This document shows positions 7,959 through 16,743 of a stretch of DNA of 52,257 nucleotides, one piece after another. The stretch is from assembly GCA_025612375.1 (NCBI GenBank), contig JAAXKN010000032.1, forward strand, positions 1 through 52,257, given 5' to 3'. This DNA comes from Ignavibacteria bacterium. GTDB lineage: Bacteria; Bacteroidota; Ignavibacteria; Ignavibacteriales; SURF-24. Under the pieces are notes generated by a model that saw only the letters and a list, made by a program, of their open reading frames with translations, did no database searches and was not told where the DNA came from. Each line of letters opens with the position of its first letter. Positions within the stretch are counted from its first letter, which is position 1. The position numbers and the translations under genes are program-made.

Positions 7959-8111
7959 TACATTTCTTAAAATTTATGTCATTATGTTAAATATAAAGCC
8001 CTCCGGGTTAAGACGCGACACATTTTTGAGGCCAAATTCCATTTCGGAGCTTGTGAAAGTAAGCGGTTATTTTTATGTTTGACAGTAGTCAAAAAATTGA
8101 AAGGATAAAAA

Positions 8112-8405
8112 ATGAAATTTTTCGTTTGCGAGATAATCTATAAAGCTCCTCTTGATCAGATAGAAGCAGCCACACTGGAACACAGAACTTTTTTAAGAAC
8201 CGGTTACGATAAAGGTTTTATACTTTTATCAGGCCCGCAGGTGCCCAGGACAGGGGGAATTGTAATTGTAAAAGGGGAATCGATGGAAGAAGTAGCTGAG
8301 TTTTTCAGCAACGACCCGTATAAGAAAAAGGGGCTGGCCGAACATACCTTTATTGAATTCAGCCCGAAGAATTATCAGGATTTTGTGAAGGGGTGGGTGG
8401 AGTAG
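8112..8405 (+). CDS. YciI-family protein
   Basis: A 97-residue ferredoxin-like alpha/beta protein. The pattern 'H..FL...Y..G.ILLSGPQ....GG.VIVKGESMEEV..F..NDPY...GL' is typical of the YCII domain, with the conserved His (in EHRTFL) and Asp (in NDPY) in place. Family knowledge: function is mostly unknown; some members are muconolactone-isomerase-like or dehalogenase-like enzymes. AAAGGATAAAAA provides a ribosome binding site for the ATG. A heptamer tandem array begins directly behind its TAG stop. Confidence 0.85.
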   Translation: MKFFVCEIIYKAPLDQIEAATLEHRTFLRTGYDKGFILLSGPQVPRTGGIVIVKGESMEEVAEFFSNDPYKKKGLAEHTFIEFSPKNYQDFVKGWVE

Positions 8406-8408
8406 GTT

Positions 8409-8478
8409 CGACGGTCAACGTCCAACGTCCGACGTCCGACGTCCGACGGTAAACGTTCAACGTTCGACGTTCAACGGA
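8409..8478 (+). repeat. Heptamer tandem array, ten units
   Basis: Ten 7-base units run without a break: CGACGGT, CAACGTC twice, CGACGTC twice, CGACGGT, AAACGTT, CAACGTT, CGACGTT, CAACGGA. The consensus is CRACGTY. The array begins four bases behind the YciI stop codon. Heptamer arrays of another sequence occupy the same position behind three other genes in this window. Confidence 0.85.
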
Positions 8479-8487
8479 ATTGAGCAC

Positions 8488-8513
8488 GGTGCCAGGAAGC
8501 GGTTCCTGGCACC
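8488..8513. repeat. Family G hairpin repeat
   Basis: An 11-base-pair perfect stem GGTGCCAGGAA/TTCCTGGCACC with loop GCGG, between the convergent ends of the YciI and PrkA-like genes. There is no T-tract on either side, so it is not a classical terminator. A second copy with compensating base changes lies at 22443-22474. Confidence 0.75.
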
Positions 8514-8520
8514 ATAAAAT

Positions 8521-10719
8521 TTATTCCTGCGCGGTTTTGCTGATTATGTAGATGCACACCTGTTTGGCGCCTTCTTCGGTGTAACGGAATTTTGTTGTTA
8601 AATTTTTCAATAAGAATGTTACATCTTCTTTAACTCTTTGATCGTATTTCCGGAACTTGTCCGTTCCGTACTCCTTGATGGCGTTTTCATAAGCCGTAAA
8701 CTTCAGGAAAGGCTCAAAAATATTTTCACGCAGGTTGTTCATGTAAATATTATAGAGCTCCTTGTAGATCGAGGTTTCTGTAATAGGCTTGTCCTCAATT
8801 ACCATCTCCTGCAGTGTAATTGTAAAGCGCGAGGCAATTTCCATCCTGAAATTCTTTCTCGACTCCATGCTTACTTTCTTCTTGAAGAGGTGCTGCTCTA
8901 TAACCTCGTAGAAAGCTTCTCCTATCTCAATTGTCTCATTTGTGTAGGGGCAGTACTGCTTTTCACCAACGTCGTAGTTGCTGGCGAATAGGTAGTTCTG
9001 CACGTCGCGGCTTACCCTTTCCTGGTTGTGGTTAAAGAGCGACTCTTTAATTTCTTCCATCACGTTATAGTCGTATAGCCTGATAATGGACTCAATGAAG
9101 CCGTCGGGAATAATATCGTTTCTTTCCACGTGCTTTAAGAAGAAGTTCTTCACGTCTTCCATTGTAATGAGCTTTTCTGCGCCCGATCCGTTACGCGACA
9201 TCTTGCGGTAGGCCGTGTAGAAGTCGTTAAAGATATTTATGGACTCGCGACCTGAAAATCCGTCGCGTCCTTCTTTTTCACTTTCGCTGAAAAGTTTGCG
9301 CCTCATATTCCTGTCGAAGGTCTTGCGGTCCTCATCCTGCAGCCAGTTAGGTATGATGTTTGAATAAAGGCTCATTTTAAGGAGCAGGAGGTCGTCGTCG
9401 CAGTAGCGTTCGTACTTGCGCGGGTATTCAATCCATTCTCTTATGGCGTCGCTGTCGGGGTTAAGCCTTGAGGAGATAATTATCTTGGCAAAGTTCTCCA
9501 GCACTCCGGGCAGGAAGTGTTTTTCAATCTGGCCGCCAAGCGAGTGGTAATAAGTTTTAACCTCCTCGGCATAGTTCAATATGTAGTTCACGTTAATTTC
9601 AACTATGCGGTCGTGGAAAGAGTTGACGTCCTTGATCTTCTCCTTATCCTCAGGGTTCATAAGAGCGATAAAGAGCGACTTTACGTTTTCCTCCAAGTCC
9701 TCAATCTTATGCACGCCCTCGGAGATAATGCCGTGGAGGTCCATAAGGCGTTTTTCGTTATCGCCCTTAACGTCCATAAGTGCGAAGATGCCGTTATTTG
9801 TCCTGGCGTATCTTGAGTAGATATACTGCACTAGGTTGCTGTCGCGGAACATATTGCTGAGCTCTTTCTGTATAGCCTCGTTTGACAAGACGAACTTCTC
9901 CGGGTGCGGGTCGCCGGGGTTAAATACGCTTATGCCGTTACCGAGTCCGCGGTTAAAATAGTAGCGCCTTGCATAGATCATGTTAAATATGTCGGCCGGA
10001 CTTGTAAGGCGGCTTGAAAGGGCGTCATAAATTGAGCTGCAGATAGTGCACGGCTTATCTTTTAAGACCCACTCATATTCTTTCTTGTTGAATATCTTGT
10101 TTTTCTGCTCCGCGGGCAGAAGGGCTTCTAAGACCTCCATTCTGTATGCGCGGGGGATCATGAGTATCGGATGGTCGTGGCTGGGGCAGGGGATTTCGAG
10201 CACCCCGCCGGAATTTCCCGGGATATTCAGCTTTGAGCTGTCGAGCCTCCAGACGACCTCGTAGTTCTGCCCGTCTGAGGTATGGGAGTATTCCTCAAAG
10301 CGCTGGAGCAGAGTATTAAGGAAAGTGCTTTTGCCGCTTCCCGGAGGGCCCACAAAAATATAGATCTTGTTCTGCTGCGTGCCTTCGTTGTAGCTGTCGG
10401 CCAGCCTAACAAGGCGATTTGCCAGCGGGAGGTCGGAGAAAAAGGGGGCGTCGGTTTCCTCGACAAAAAGCCTGTCGCAGTTGATGGTTTTATAGTTTAT
10501 GCTTTCGGGATCGTTATTAAAATCCTCTTCCTCGCTTGTATAGTAGTATATGAGGTCGTGGAATATCTGAAAAATGTTGCGGCATATCTTATCCGGCTGC
10601 GCGCTTACTTTCTCGAGGAACTGAGTAAAAGTAATTACAGCTCCTTTTTCCTCGCGCTTAAGCTTGCGGTCCAGCAGGGCAAGTATATTTGCTACATCTT
10701 TACTTGATTTGGGTGCCAT
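8521..10719 (-). CDS. Second PrkA-like AAA+ protein
   Basis: A 732-residue protein with an N-terminal helical region, a Walker A motif GPPGSGKS (residues 124-131) and the PrkA-type ATPase layout. A cysteine cluster (CPSHDHP, then CTIC) is present, reminiscent of a metal site in PrkA relatives. It is more divergent from E. coli YeaG/PrkA than the other AAA+ protein of this operon (14100-16163). Family knowledge: PrkA proteins are AAA+ proteins reported as serine kinases or AAA+ protease-like regulators acting with YeaH and SpoVR/YcgB in starvation and stress. It is the last gene of the four-gene unit and starts 42 bases behind SpoVR. Its role next to a full PrkA is unknown; a hetero-oligomeric partner is one possibility. 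Confidence 0.8.
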   Translation of the reverse strand: MAPKSSKDVANILALLDRKLKREEKGAVITFTQFLEKVSAQPDKICRNIFQIFHDLIYYYTSEEEDFNNDPESINYKTINCDRLFVEETDAPFFSDLPLANRLVRLADSYNEGTQQNKIYIFVGPPGSGKSTFLNTLLQRFEEYSHTSDGQNYEVVWRLDSSKLNIPGNSGGVLEIPCPSHDHPILMIPRAYRMEVLEALLPAEQKNKIFNKKEYEWVLKDKPCTICSSIYDALSSRLTSPADIFNMIYARRYYFNRGLGNGISVFNPGDPHPEKFVLSNEAIQKELSNMFRDSNLVQYIYSRYARTNNGIFALMDVKGDNEKRLMDLHGIISEGVHKIEDLEENVKSLFIALMNPEDKEKIKDVNSFHDRIVEINVNYILNYAEEVKTYYHSLGGQIEKHFLPGVLENFAKIIISSRLNPDSDAIREWIEYPRKYERYCDDDLLLLKMSLYSNIIPNWLQDEDRKTFDRNMRRKLFSESEKEGRDGFSGRESINIFNDFYTAYRKMSRNGSGAEKLITMEDVKNFFLKHVERNDIIPDGFIESIIRLYDYNVMEEIKESLFNHNQERVSRDVQNYLFASNYDVGEKQYCPYTNETIEIGEAFYEVIEQHLFKKKVSMESRKNFRMEIASRFTITLQEMVIEDKPITETSIYKELYNIYMNNLRENIFEPFLKFTAYENAIKEYGTDKFRKYDQRVKEDVTFLLKNLTTKFRYTEEGAKQVCIYIISKTAQE

Positions 10720-10761
10720 TTCGTCTTAACCTTTTCAAACTCTGCTTTAAAAATTCTTCTC

Positions 10762-12381
10762 TTAAAAATTCTCTTTTGTTATCTTGCGGTCCTTCATGGT
10801 ATAGAGGACCCTGTGGAATATGGGCTTAACGTTATTTTCATCGCGTCCCGCGGCCTTGCGCATTGCCTCCTGATCCAGTTCCGTGGTCTCAAGAAAAACT
10901 CTTCCGCCCCAGAGGTATTCAAGTCCCATGAGCGTATTCGGTATATAATCGCGGTAGAGTTCCTGCCCCTCGAAGTGGTGGTGGAGGTAGAGGTCGCTGT
11001 CGTACTTCCTTTTGAAAGTAATGTACGGCGGATGATAAAGGTTATCGAAGAGCATCTCCTTATAATCCTTTGCCTTCCTGCTTTTCACGTAGTATTCCCT
11101 TGTCTGCCTCTGGTGGTTGATCCTCTGGCCCACGACCATGAGCTTATGCTTATCCACAAAATCCTGCTCAACGAAAGTGTTGAAGAAAGTAAAGTCGCAG
11201 TAGTTTTCCCTCACGTGGAATATATAGTCGCGCCCGTTCATCTTTTTGGAGTCGAAGGCTTTTCTTTCGTTAAGCGTGTTAATGCGCCTGAAGTCGTATG
11301 AGAGGCGGCCTTTGTTTGCCATCTCCTCAATATGCATAAAGAGCCTCCAGCCGATTGCATAAGGGTTAAGCCCCACCTTGCTTAAAGCTGTAACGCCCGC
11401 GTTAATTTTGGCGAAGGCAATTTCGTGACCCTTTATGCGGTCGTCATTAAGGAAGAGGTTTTCGTGCCAGAAGCTTGCCCAGCCCTCGTTCATGGTTTTA
11501 GTTCTTATCATTGGGGCAAAGTATAGCGACGTCTCGCGTACAATCTCAACAACGGACTTCATCCATTTGTTTTCTTCCTGGTTTAGTATGGGGCTTTCGC
11601 GCAGAATAAACTGCATCAGGTCCTGGTCCTTGTGTCTGGGTTTATGGTCCTTCGACTTTTCAAACAGGCTGTCGAACTCGGGGTATTTCAGTCTTATCCT
11701 GTCGAGGAATGCGGCCTCGTGCTCCGGGTCGGGCATTTCAGAATCCTTGTTATAGCGCTCTACTTCTTCCAGGAACTCGTTCATCGGGACGTTCTTAATT
11801 TCCTGCAGGAAGCGCCCGAAATAATAATCCACTTTTTCCGTGAAGCTGAACTGCTTATTGTCCTCTTCATCCTGGTAGGAATGATGGAAGCCGACGAGGT
11901 TATCGATGCCGCGGGCAAATTCAATGACGTAGTCCACCTGGCGTTTTTTCTGGGCTCTCAGGCGTGCGATGATCCTTTTGTCCGTAAGGGCCTTTTCCTT
12001 AAAGTCGTAGTCCCATGTATGCTGGAAGAACTTGTTGTTCTGAAAAAAATCTATGTGTGCCAGGACGTGGTAGAATATCATTACGTTCAGCCAGTCGGGG
12101 TTATTATTGTTATAGAAGGAGATAACCGGCCTGGTATTAATAACGGTCTCATACGGGTTATTGGGGTAGTACTCGTATTCCCCCTTGCCGCGCAGGACCT
12201 GGATATCCTGCACCCAGTAGTCGTAGAGAGTAGGTATCATATTCTTGGGGCTCAGTTCGATCATGTCTGTATTGGAGACGTAGTATTCGAGTGTTTCCTT
12301 ATCGAACTTCAGTCCCGCGGCCGCAGCGCGTTCCTTGCAGCCTTCCATAATTCTTTTAGTATGCTGGTCAATTAGTTTCAT
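10762..12381 (-). CDS. SpoVR/YcgB family protein
   Basis: A 539-residue cytoplasmic protein, close to the usual 500-520 residues. The family hallmarks are present: an N-terminal 'YDYWVQDIQVLRGKGEYEYYPNNPYETVINTRP'-type block (here broken into the visible pieces DYWVQD and YPNNPYETVINT), 'HVLAHIDFFQNN', 'RTKTMNEGWASFWHE' and 'NPYAIGWRLF'. The His/Glu-rich motifs (HVLAH, NEGWASFWHE) look like a metal-binding, zincin-like site. In Bacillus SpoVR affects spore cortex formation; in non-sporulating bacteria YcgB works with YeaG/YeaH in stress. The organism shows no sign of sporulation, so the stress role is favoured. A repeat cluster separates it from the upstream YeaH-like gene. Confidence 0.9.
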   Translation of the reverse strand: MKLIDQHTKRIMEGCKERAAAAGLKFDKETLEYYVSNTDMIELSPKNMIPTLYDYWVQDIQVLRGKGEYEYYPNNPYETVINTRPVISFYNNNNPDWLNVMIFYHVLAHIDFFQNNKFFQHTWDYDFKEKALTDKRIIARLRAQKKRQVDYVIEFARGIDNLVGFHHSYQDEEDNKQFSFTEKVDYYFGRFLQEIKNVPMNEFLEEVERYNKDSEMPDPEHEAAFLDRIRLKYPEFDSLFEKSKDHKPRHKDQDLMQFILRESPILNQEENKWMKSVVEIVRETSLYFAPMIRTKTMNEGWASFWHENLFLNDDRIKGHEIAFAKINAGVTALSKVGLNPYAIGWRLFMHIEEMANKGRLSYDFRRINTLNERKAFDSKKMNGRDYIFHVRENYCDFTFFNTFVEQDFVDKHKLMVVGQRINHQRQTREYYVKSRKAKDYKEMLFDNLYHPPYITFKRKYDSDLYLHHHFEGQELYRDYIPNTLMGLEYLWGGRVFLETTELDQEAMRKAAGRDENNVKPIFHRVLYTMKDRKITKENF

Positions 12382-12411
12382 CGTAGCTCAATTATTAATA
12401 TTTATTATCCG

Positions 12412-12672
12412 TCCGGGAATCGGGGGCTAAAGCCCCGAGGGGAGAGAGATTCCAAATCCACGGCCTCAAGGCCGTGGCTATTCAATCTGAGAAACCCTGC
12501 TAAAGCAGGCTCATATGAATATCTCACGGCTGAATATTCACGAGTTTTAGCTCGTGAAATCGATTATTTGAGCCCTCCTTGGAGGGCTTTCTCAGGCTGA
12601 ATTGCCACGAGCTTTAGCTCGTGGACACGCGATCCCCCAAAAAAATTGAAGCTTTAGCCCCAGATTATCCGG
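12412..12672. repeat. Palindromic repeat cluster inside the PrkA-YeaH-SpoVR operon
   Basis: About 260 bases between spoVR and the yeaH-like gene are packed with palindromes. In order they are family B (GGGAATCGGGGGCTAAAGCCCC, near 12417), family A with altered stem (CCACGGCC/GGCCGTGG, near 12460), family C (CCTGCTAAAGCAGG, near 12493), an A-like TTCACGAG/CTCGTGAA, a hairpin AGCCCTCC/GGAGGGCT, an inverted family A (GCCACGAGCTTTAGCTCGTGG) and an inverted family B end. The block would be transcribed as a highly structured intercistronic RNA. Confidence 0.8.
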
Positions 12673-12674
12673 GT

Positions 12675-14039
12675 CTATGCAATCAAATGTTTAATGCTCT
12701 GAATTATGCGCTCCTCGTCGGCGTCGGCGGCTTTCATGCTGTCGAGCCTCAGCTTGTCGGGATATGTTTCAAGCAGTTTTGAATTTCTTATGTACTGCTC
12801 GACAAATGTGTTACTATAGTCGCTTATGCCTGCGGCAATGGTAATGCCTATGCGGCTTGCATAGGAGAGCATTTTTTCAAGTTCCTGAAGAGCCTTGTTG
12901 CCGCGGGCATCCCAGTCGTCGCCGTCGGTGCCGTGGAAGATGTAGATGTTATAATCCTTTGCGAGGTTCTCCTCTTCCACAATTTTATTAACGAGTGTGA
13001 ATGCGCTTGCAACGTCGGTTCCGCCTGCAACCTGTTTGTTGAAGTATGTATAAAAATCGGGTACTTCCTCGGCGTCCGTATCGTGCAGAATAAATCTCGT
13101 TTTAACCTGCCTCTGGTACTGGTATACAAGCCAGCTGTTTATATATATGTGCTGCGTTGCAACAACTTCAGTAGGCTTGCCGGTCATACTTCCCGAATAG
13201 TCGCGCACAAAAAATACGAGTGCCTGCGACTCATAGTCTTTTTCCCTCGAGAGCGTGCGGTAGACGCGGTCGGCGGGAGAAATAAGAATCTTTGATGAGT
13301 CTACAGGTTCATCTCCCGATATATTGCCTAAAGCGAGGTTTGTCTTTATTACTCTTTTAAGCGTAGCCTTCTTATCCAGTATCTGTCCCTGGCCGCGGTT
13401 TTTATCCGTCATATCATAGGTAAACTTGGTAAGGGAAGTTTTCTTTCCTTTTTCCTTGATGTTCGGGAGTTCGAACTGTTCAGTTAAGATGCGTCCAATG
13501 TCGTATGCATCGGCGCCCATTCCATGCTGCCCGCCTTTACCCTGTCCGGCACCCTGTCCACTTCCGTCTTCGGGGCGGAGCGGTTCTTCACCAATTACCT
13601 CGCCTTCTTCTCCGTCGCCCGTGCCTCCGGTACCCTCTCCCTGTCCCTGCTGCTGATCGCCTTTCCAGTGGTAGAGTTTTTCTTCGGATATGGTAGGGAT
13701 AATAATGGTTTTATCGTTACCACCTTTAATGGGTTTAACGAGTTTGCCTAGTTTAACTTTCCTCGGGAATCCGTCCTTATCGCGCTGCTTGTCGCGTTCA
13801 AGGAGTTTATCCAGAGCGTGGAGCCTTGCCTGCTGGCCGGCATTCATATTCATGCGGAAGAGGTCGCGGTCGTCGAAGTAGTCGTAGAAAGTGCGTTTTT
13901 CCACGTAGACGCCCTTCGGGGCGTCGTCCGTAAACTCATGGCGTCCTGAAAAGGCCATCTCGGTATTAATCAGCTTTATCTGGCTTTCAGTAAGTCCCTG
14001 CCGTCTTAAATATTCTATCAGTTCTTTAGTATTGCTCAT
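12675..14039 (-). CDS. YeaH-like (DUF444/UPF0229) VWA-domain protein
   Basis: A 454-residue protein. Residues about 126-176 form a Gly/Gln/Glu-rich, probably disordered linker; the von Willebrand A domain follows, with the MIDAS motif DYSGS (Asp280, Ser282, Ser284) and the later GGTDVASA carrying the conserved Thr-Asp. Family knowledge: E. coli YeaH is co-transcribed with the PrkA homologue YeaG and forms part of the same stress pathway. Here it lies 60 bases behind the first PrkA gene, with a stable hairpin in the gap. Cytoplasmic; no signal peptide. The length is slightly above the family's usual 420-430 residues, mainly because of the linker. Confidence 0.9.
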   Translation of the reverse strand: MSNTKELIEYLRRQGLTESQIKLINTEMAFSGRHEFTDDAPKGVYVEKRTFYDYFDDRDLFRMNMNAGQQARLHALDKLLERDKQRDKDGFPRKVKLGKLVKPIKGGNDKTIIIPTISEEKLYHWKGDQQQGQGEGTGGTGDGEEGEVIGEEPLRPEDGSGQGAGQGKGGQHGMGADAYDIGRILTEQFELPNIKEKGKKTSLTKFTYDMTDKNRGQGQILDKKATLKRVIKTNLALGNISGDEPVDSSKILISPADRVYRTLSREKDYESQALVFFVRDYSGSMTGKPTEVVATQHIYINSWLVYQYQRQVKTRFILHDTDAEEVPDFYTYFNKQVAGGTDVASAFTLVNKIVEEENLAKDYNIYIFHGTDGDDWDARGNKALQELEKMLSYASRIGITIAAGISDYSNTFVEQYIRNSKLLETYPDKLRLDSMKAADADEERIIQSIKHLIA

Positions 14040-14059
14040 TTTGTCGATTCAAATTTATG

Positions 14060-14083
14060 GCGGCAGGTTTTGATGCCTGCCGC
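14060..14083 (-). other. Intercistronic hairpin between prkA and yeaH-like genes
   Basis: A perfect 8-base-pair stem GCGGCAGG/CCTGCCGC with an 8-base loop. It lacks a following T-run on the minus strand, so read-through is expected. It may stabilise or process the upstream message. Confidence 0.6.
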
Positions 14084-14099
14084 ACAGATTTCACTTTTT

Positions 14100-16163
14100 T
14101 CAGGTCTGGTGGTCCTGCGTGCAGAAGAACTCAATTGTTTTCTGTGCGCATGTATGGCAGTAGCCGAGCTTGTTAGTCATGGTGGTAACGATCCTGTTAT
14201 AGAGTCTTTCGTTATCCTCGTTGGTCCTGTTAGCAAGGGCGCCAACGAGTCCTCCGGCTGAAGCTATATCGGAATTAAGCCTTGTATCTGTAACAGCCTT
14301 CACGAGGTCCACGTTATCCATAAAGTCATAATTCTTATCTGTCTGGAGCCTCTGCGCGTAGATCTTTCTTATCTGTCCGCGGAAGGATTCCTTCTGCTCG
14401 CGCGTTTTCATCTCGAGCTCATTTTCCACCGCGTTAACGAAGCGTTCGTCAATTTTAATCGGCTGCATCTTGTTTGTCTGCGGGTCGCGGTAAGTAATAA
14501 TTTTATCAGAACCCAGGTCGCTTCTACCCATGCCGACGATCATATTAACGTACATGAGCACGTCTTTTTTAATTGCGGCAGGTTCATCCATAAACGCGTT
14601 GAACATTTCAGTTCTTATGCGTTTGCGGTAGAGGCCCCGCGCAATTTTAAGATCCTCAAAGTACTTCTGGCGTTCGTTGGTATCCTGAATATAATCCAGG
14701 ATTACTTCCTCGGTAGCCTTGAAGGCGTCCTCGCCAAACATGCAGCGGCCTTCGTTGGTCTCGGAGTAGCCGCGCTGTGTATTTATAATTCTTGCAAGGT
14801 CTCTTTGTCCCAGGCCTTTCTGTCCGAAGCGTTTTGTAATATCGGATTCATGTTCAAGCTCTTCAACAATTTCAGCGAGGGCTTTAATGCTTTTTTCGCC
14901 GGCCACTTCGCCCGCGGCAAGCTTCATCATTTCAACCGGGGTCAGTTTGTCCTCTGCTCTCGGCAGTCGGCTTAAAGTAACGCCAGTTGACATAACATAA
15001 ATAAGGTTCGGATCCATGTGCAGCTTTTCGCCCGAGAATGTGGTCTTCTCGCTTGAGCCGAGTGCGTACTTTGTCAGCTGCTGCTGGAGTTTATAGTCGG
15101 TGTTATGAGCAACATAGCAGAACTTGCAGCGGTCTATGATAGGCTTTTCCTCGCCGTTAGCCCTGTAGTTCTGGACGTCGGCGTTGTTGCTTGTGGCAAT
15201 AATAAAAGTATCAATCGGCCATTTGAAGGCGTCAATTTCAATAACGCGGTTCTGCACAACGCCTAAGTAGATCTTCATAAGATCTGTTTTATTCTTAAAG
15301 ATCTCATCGGCAAAGTGGATGCCGCCTCCGCCCACGCGTGCCAGGGCGCCGCGCCTTAAGTCGAAGCGGTAGGGGTTGTTGGTGTTTGTAATGTGCAGAA
15401 GCCTCTGAATGCTTTCTTCACCCACGAGGTCGACGCCCGAGCTGGTGATCTTATCCTTTGCAGGATACTTGCCTGTAATGGTGCCCATAGTTTCGCTGAT
15501 AGGCACTTTAACTATATCTATGCATTCTTTAACCCTGTCCAGGTCCTCGTCGAAATAGGTTTTAAGGTCGTTCAGTATAAATTCGCTATCGGCGCCTAAG
15601 GGGCGGTAATTTCTGTAGAAATCTTCAACTTCCGCGGTTGTAAAGCCCCGGCTTAATAAAGTCTCCTTATTATCATCTTTACACGTAAAAAGATTCATAG
15701 CGAGGATCATAGGGTCCTCGTATGTCTGGGATTCAATTGTGTGGAGGTTTCCGTATCCTTCCATATCCTTAGGGATTTTGAAGCGGAAGGTATAGCGGTT
15801 ATTTTCCGGGATGCTCACAAAATCGCGGTACATGGCGGATAAATAGTCCACGAAATAAGTTTTGCCGTTTCCCGGTTCACCGGCCAGTACGAAAGCCATT
15901 TCCTTGCTTTCGCCGTCCTCGGCCGCATCCTTAATAAAGGCTACGAATTTATTAAGGACATCGAACATACCTATAATATGTTTTTTGCCCGTTCTGAATT
16001 TCATGAAGTCGTATGTATTTTTTCCATTTACGACTATGGGCTGGATATGTTTAGGATCATCAAACAGCATTCTGGCAATAGATTCAAAAACATTTTCAAA
16101 CCTATGCTGTCCCCTCTTTAATTCATCCAAGTACAAATCCAGGCTTTGAACATGTGCCCGCAT
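14100..16163 (-). CDS. prkA: PrkA-family AAA+ protein (YeaG-like)
   Basis: A 687-residue protein with the PrkA arrangement: N-terminal 'LDELKRGQHRFENVFESIARML', Walker A GEPGNGKT (residues 95-102), a later 'RGALARVGGGGIHFADEIFK' Walker B-type block (ADE) and 'ATSNNADVQNYRANGEEKPIIDRC' sensor-like block, then a C-terminal helical kinase-like region ending in a Cys pair (CHTC). Family knowledge: E. coli YeaG/PrkA is an AAA+ protein with reported Ser/Thr kinase activity, active under nitrogen starvation. It is the first gene of a four-gene minus-strand unit with YeaH-like, SpoVR-like and a second PrkA-like gene. E. coli YeaG is about 644 residues, so this one is slightly longer. Confidence 0.92.
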   Translation of the reverse strand: MRAHVQSLDLYLDELKRGQHRFENVFESIARMLFDDPKHIQPIVVNGKNTYDFMKFRTGKKHIIGMFDVLNKFVAFIKDAAEDGESKEMAFVLAGEPGNGKTYFVDYLSAMYRDFVSIPENNRYTFRFKIPKDMEGYGNLHTIESQTYEDPMILAMNLFTCKDDNKETLLSRGFTTAEVEDFYRNYRPLGADSEFILNDLKTYFDEDLDRVKECIDIVKVPISETMGTITGKYPAKDKITSSGVDLVGEESIQRLLHITNTNNPYRFDLRRGALARVGGGGIHFADEIFKNKTDLMKIYLGVVQNRVIEIDAFKWPIDTFIIATSNNADVQNYRANGEEKPIIDRCKFCYVAHNTDYKLQQQLTKYALGSSEKTTFSGEKLHMDPNLIYVMSTGVTLSRLPRAEDKLTPVEMMKLAAGEVAGEKSIKALAEIVEELEHESDITKRFGQKGLGQRDLARIINTQRGYSETNEGRCMFGEDAFKATEEVILDYIQDTNERQKYFEDLKIARGLYRKRIRTEMFNAFMDEPAAIKKDVLMYVNMIVGMGRSDLGSDKIITYRDPQTNKMQPIKIDERFVNAVENELEMKTREQKESFRGQIRKIYAQRLQTDKNYDFMDNVDLVKAVTDTRLNSDIASAGGLVGALANRTNEDNERLYNRIVTTMTNKLGYCHTCAQKTIEFFCTQDHQT

Positions 16164-16743
16164 TATAATTCTCCAATTCTTAGTTAAACACTATCTACTG
16201 CTAAATTCCTGCTGATAAACTTTTTGTTAATATTCGGATGATTTATCCTAAAGTTTATAGGCATTTTAGTCCATAATTTCGTCCACTTTTTCGGATGCCG
16301 CAGTCCGGGGGCAAGGGAAAGGGAGTTCCTCAGGCAGCCTCTCAAGGTTCGGGGGATAAAAAGGGCTAAAACGGGCGGAATTTCAAATCAATTAGAATTC
16401 TAAAGTTCATTATTTTAAGCAGTGACAATGCAGTTTAAAATGAATATCATTTCATTTTTAGAAATGGGGATCATTTTTTGCCCTAAATACCCCCGATCCT
16501 GCGGCGGGAATCGGGGGCTAAAGCCCATTTTTTGGGATGATCCCGTGTCCACGAGCTAAAACTCGTGGCTATTCATAAAAATAATTGAATAGACACAACC
16601 TCTGCGGCGGATCGGCGGGATAAGTTTTTGTATTTCTAAGGGGTAAATTGTTATATTATATTTAAGTAGGCTATGGCCTTAAAAAGTGTTTCAGGAATTA
16701 AAGATTATATTTTATAACGTTATCTTCCTTAGGATTAATATAT
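16164..16743. other. 580-base divergent promoter region
   Basis: No gene is supported between the divergent prkA operon and the response-regulator gene. It holds a direct repeat AAATGNNNATCATTT at 16438-16452 and 16462-16476 (24-base spacing, candidate operator) and a B-A composite palindromic repeat at 16506-16578. The rest shows nothing I can name. Confidence 0.6.
16506..16578 (+). repeat. Composite palindromic repeat (families B - A)
   Basis: GGGAATCGGGGGCTAAAGCCC (family B) is followed after about 25 bases by CCACGAGCTAAAACTCGTGG (family A) and GCTATTCATAAA. The order and spacing match the copies near 6350, 12417 and 52160. Confidence 0.8.

Noticed and set aside
8488-8513. Rho-independent terminator
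   Set aside because: Strong stem but no T-run on either strand; it matches another hairpin of the same repeat family at 22443.
11632-12375. Long plus-strand open frame of 247 codons
   Set aside because: It is fully antisense to the well-supported SpoVR gene and its Val/Phe/Leu-rich product looks like a mirror of that coding sequence.
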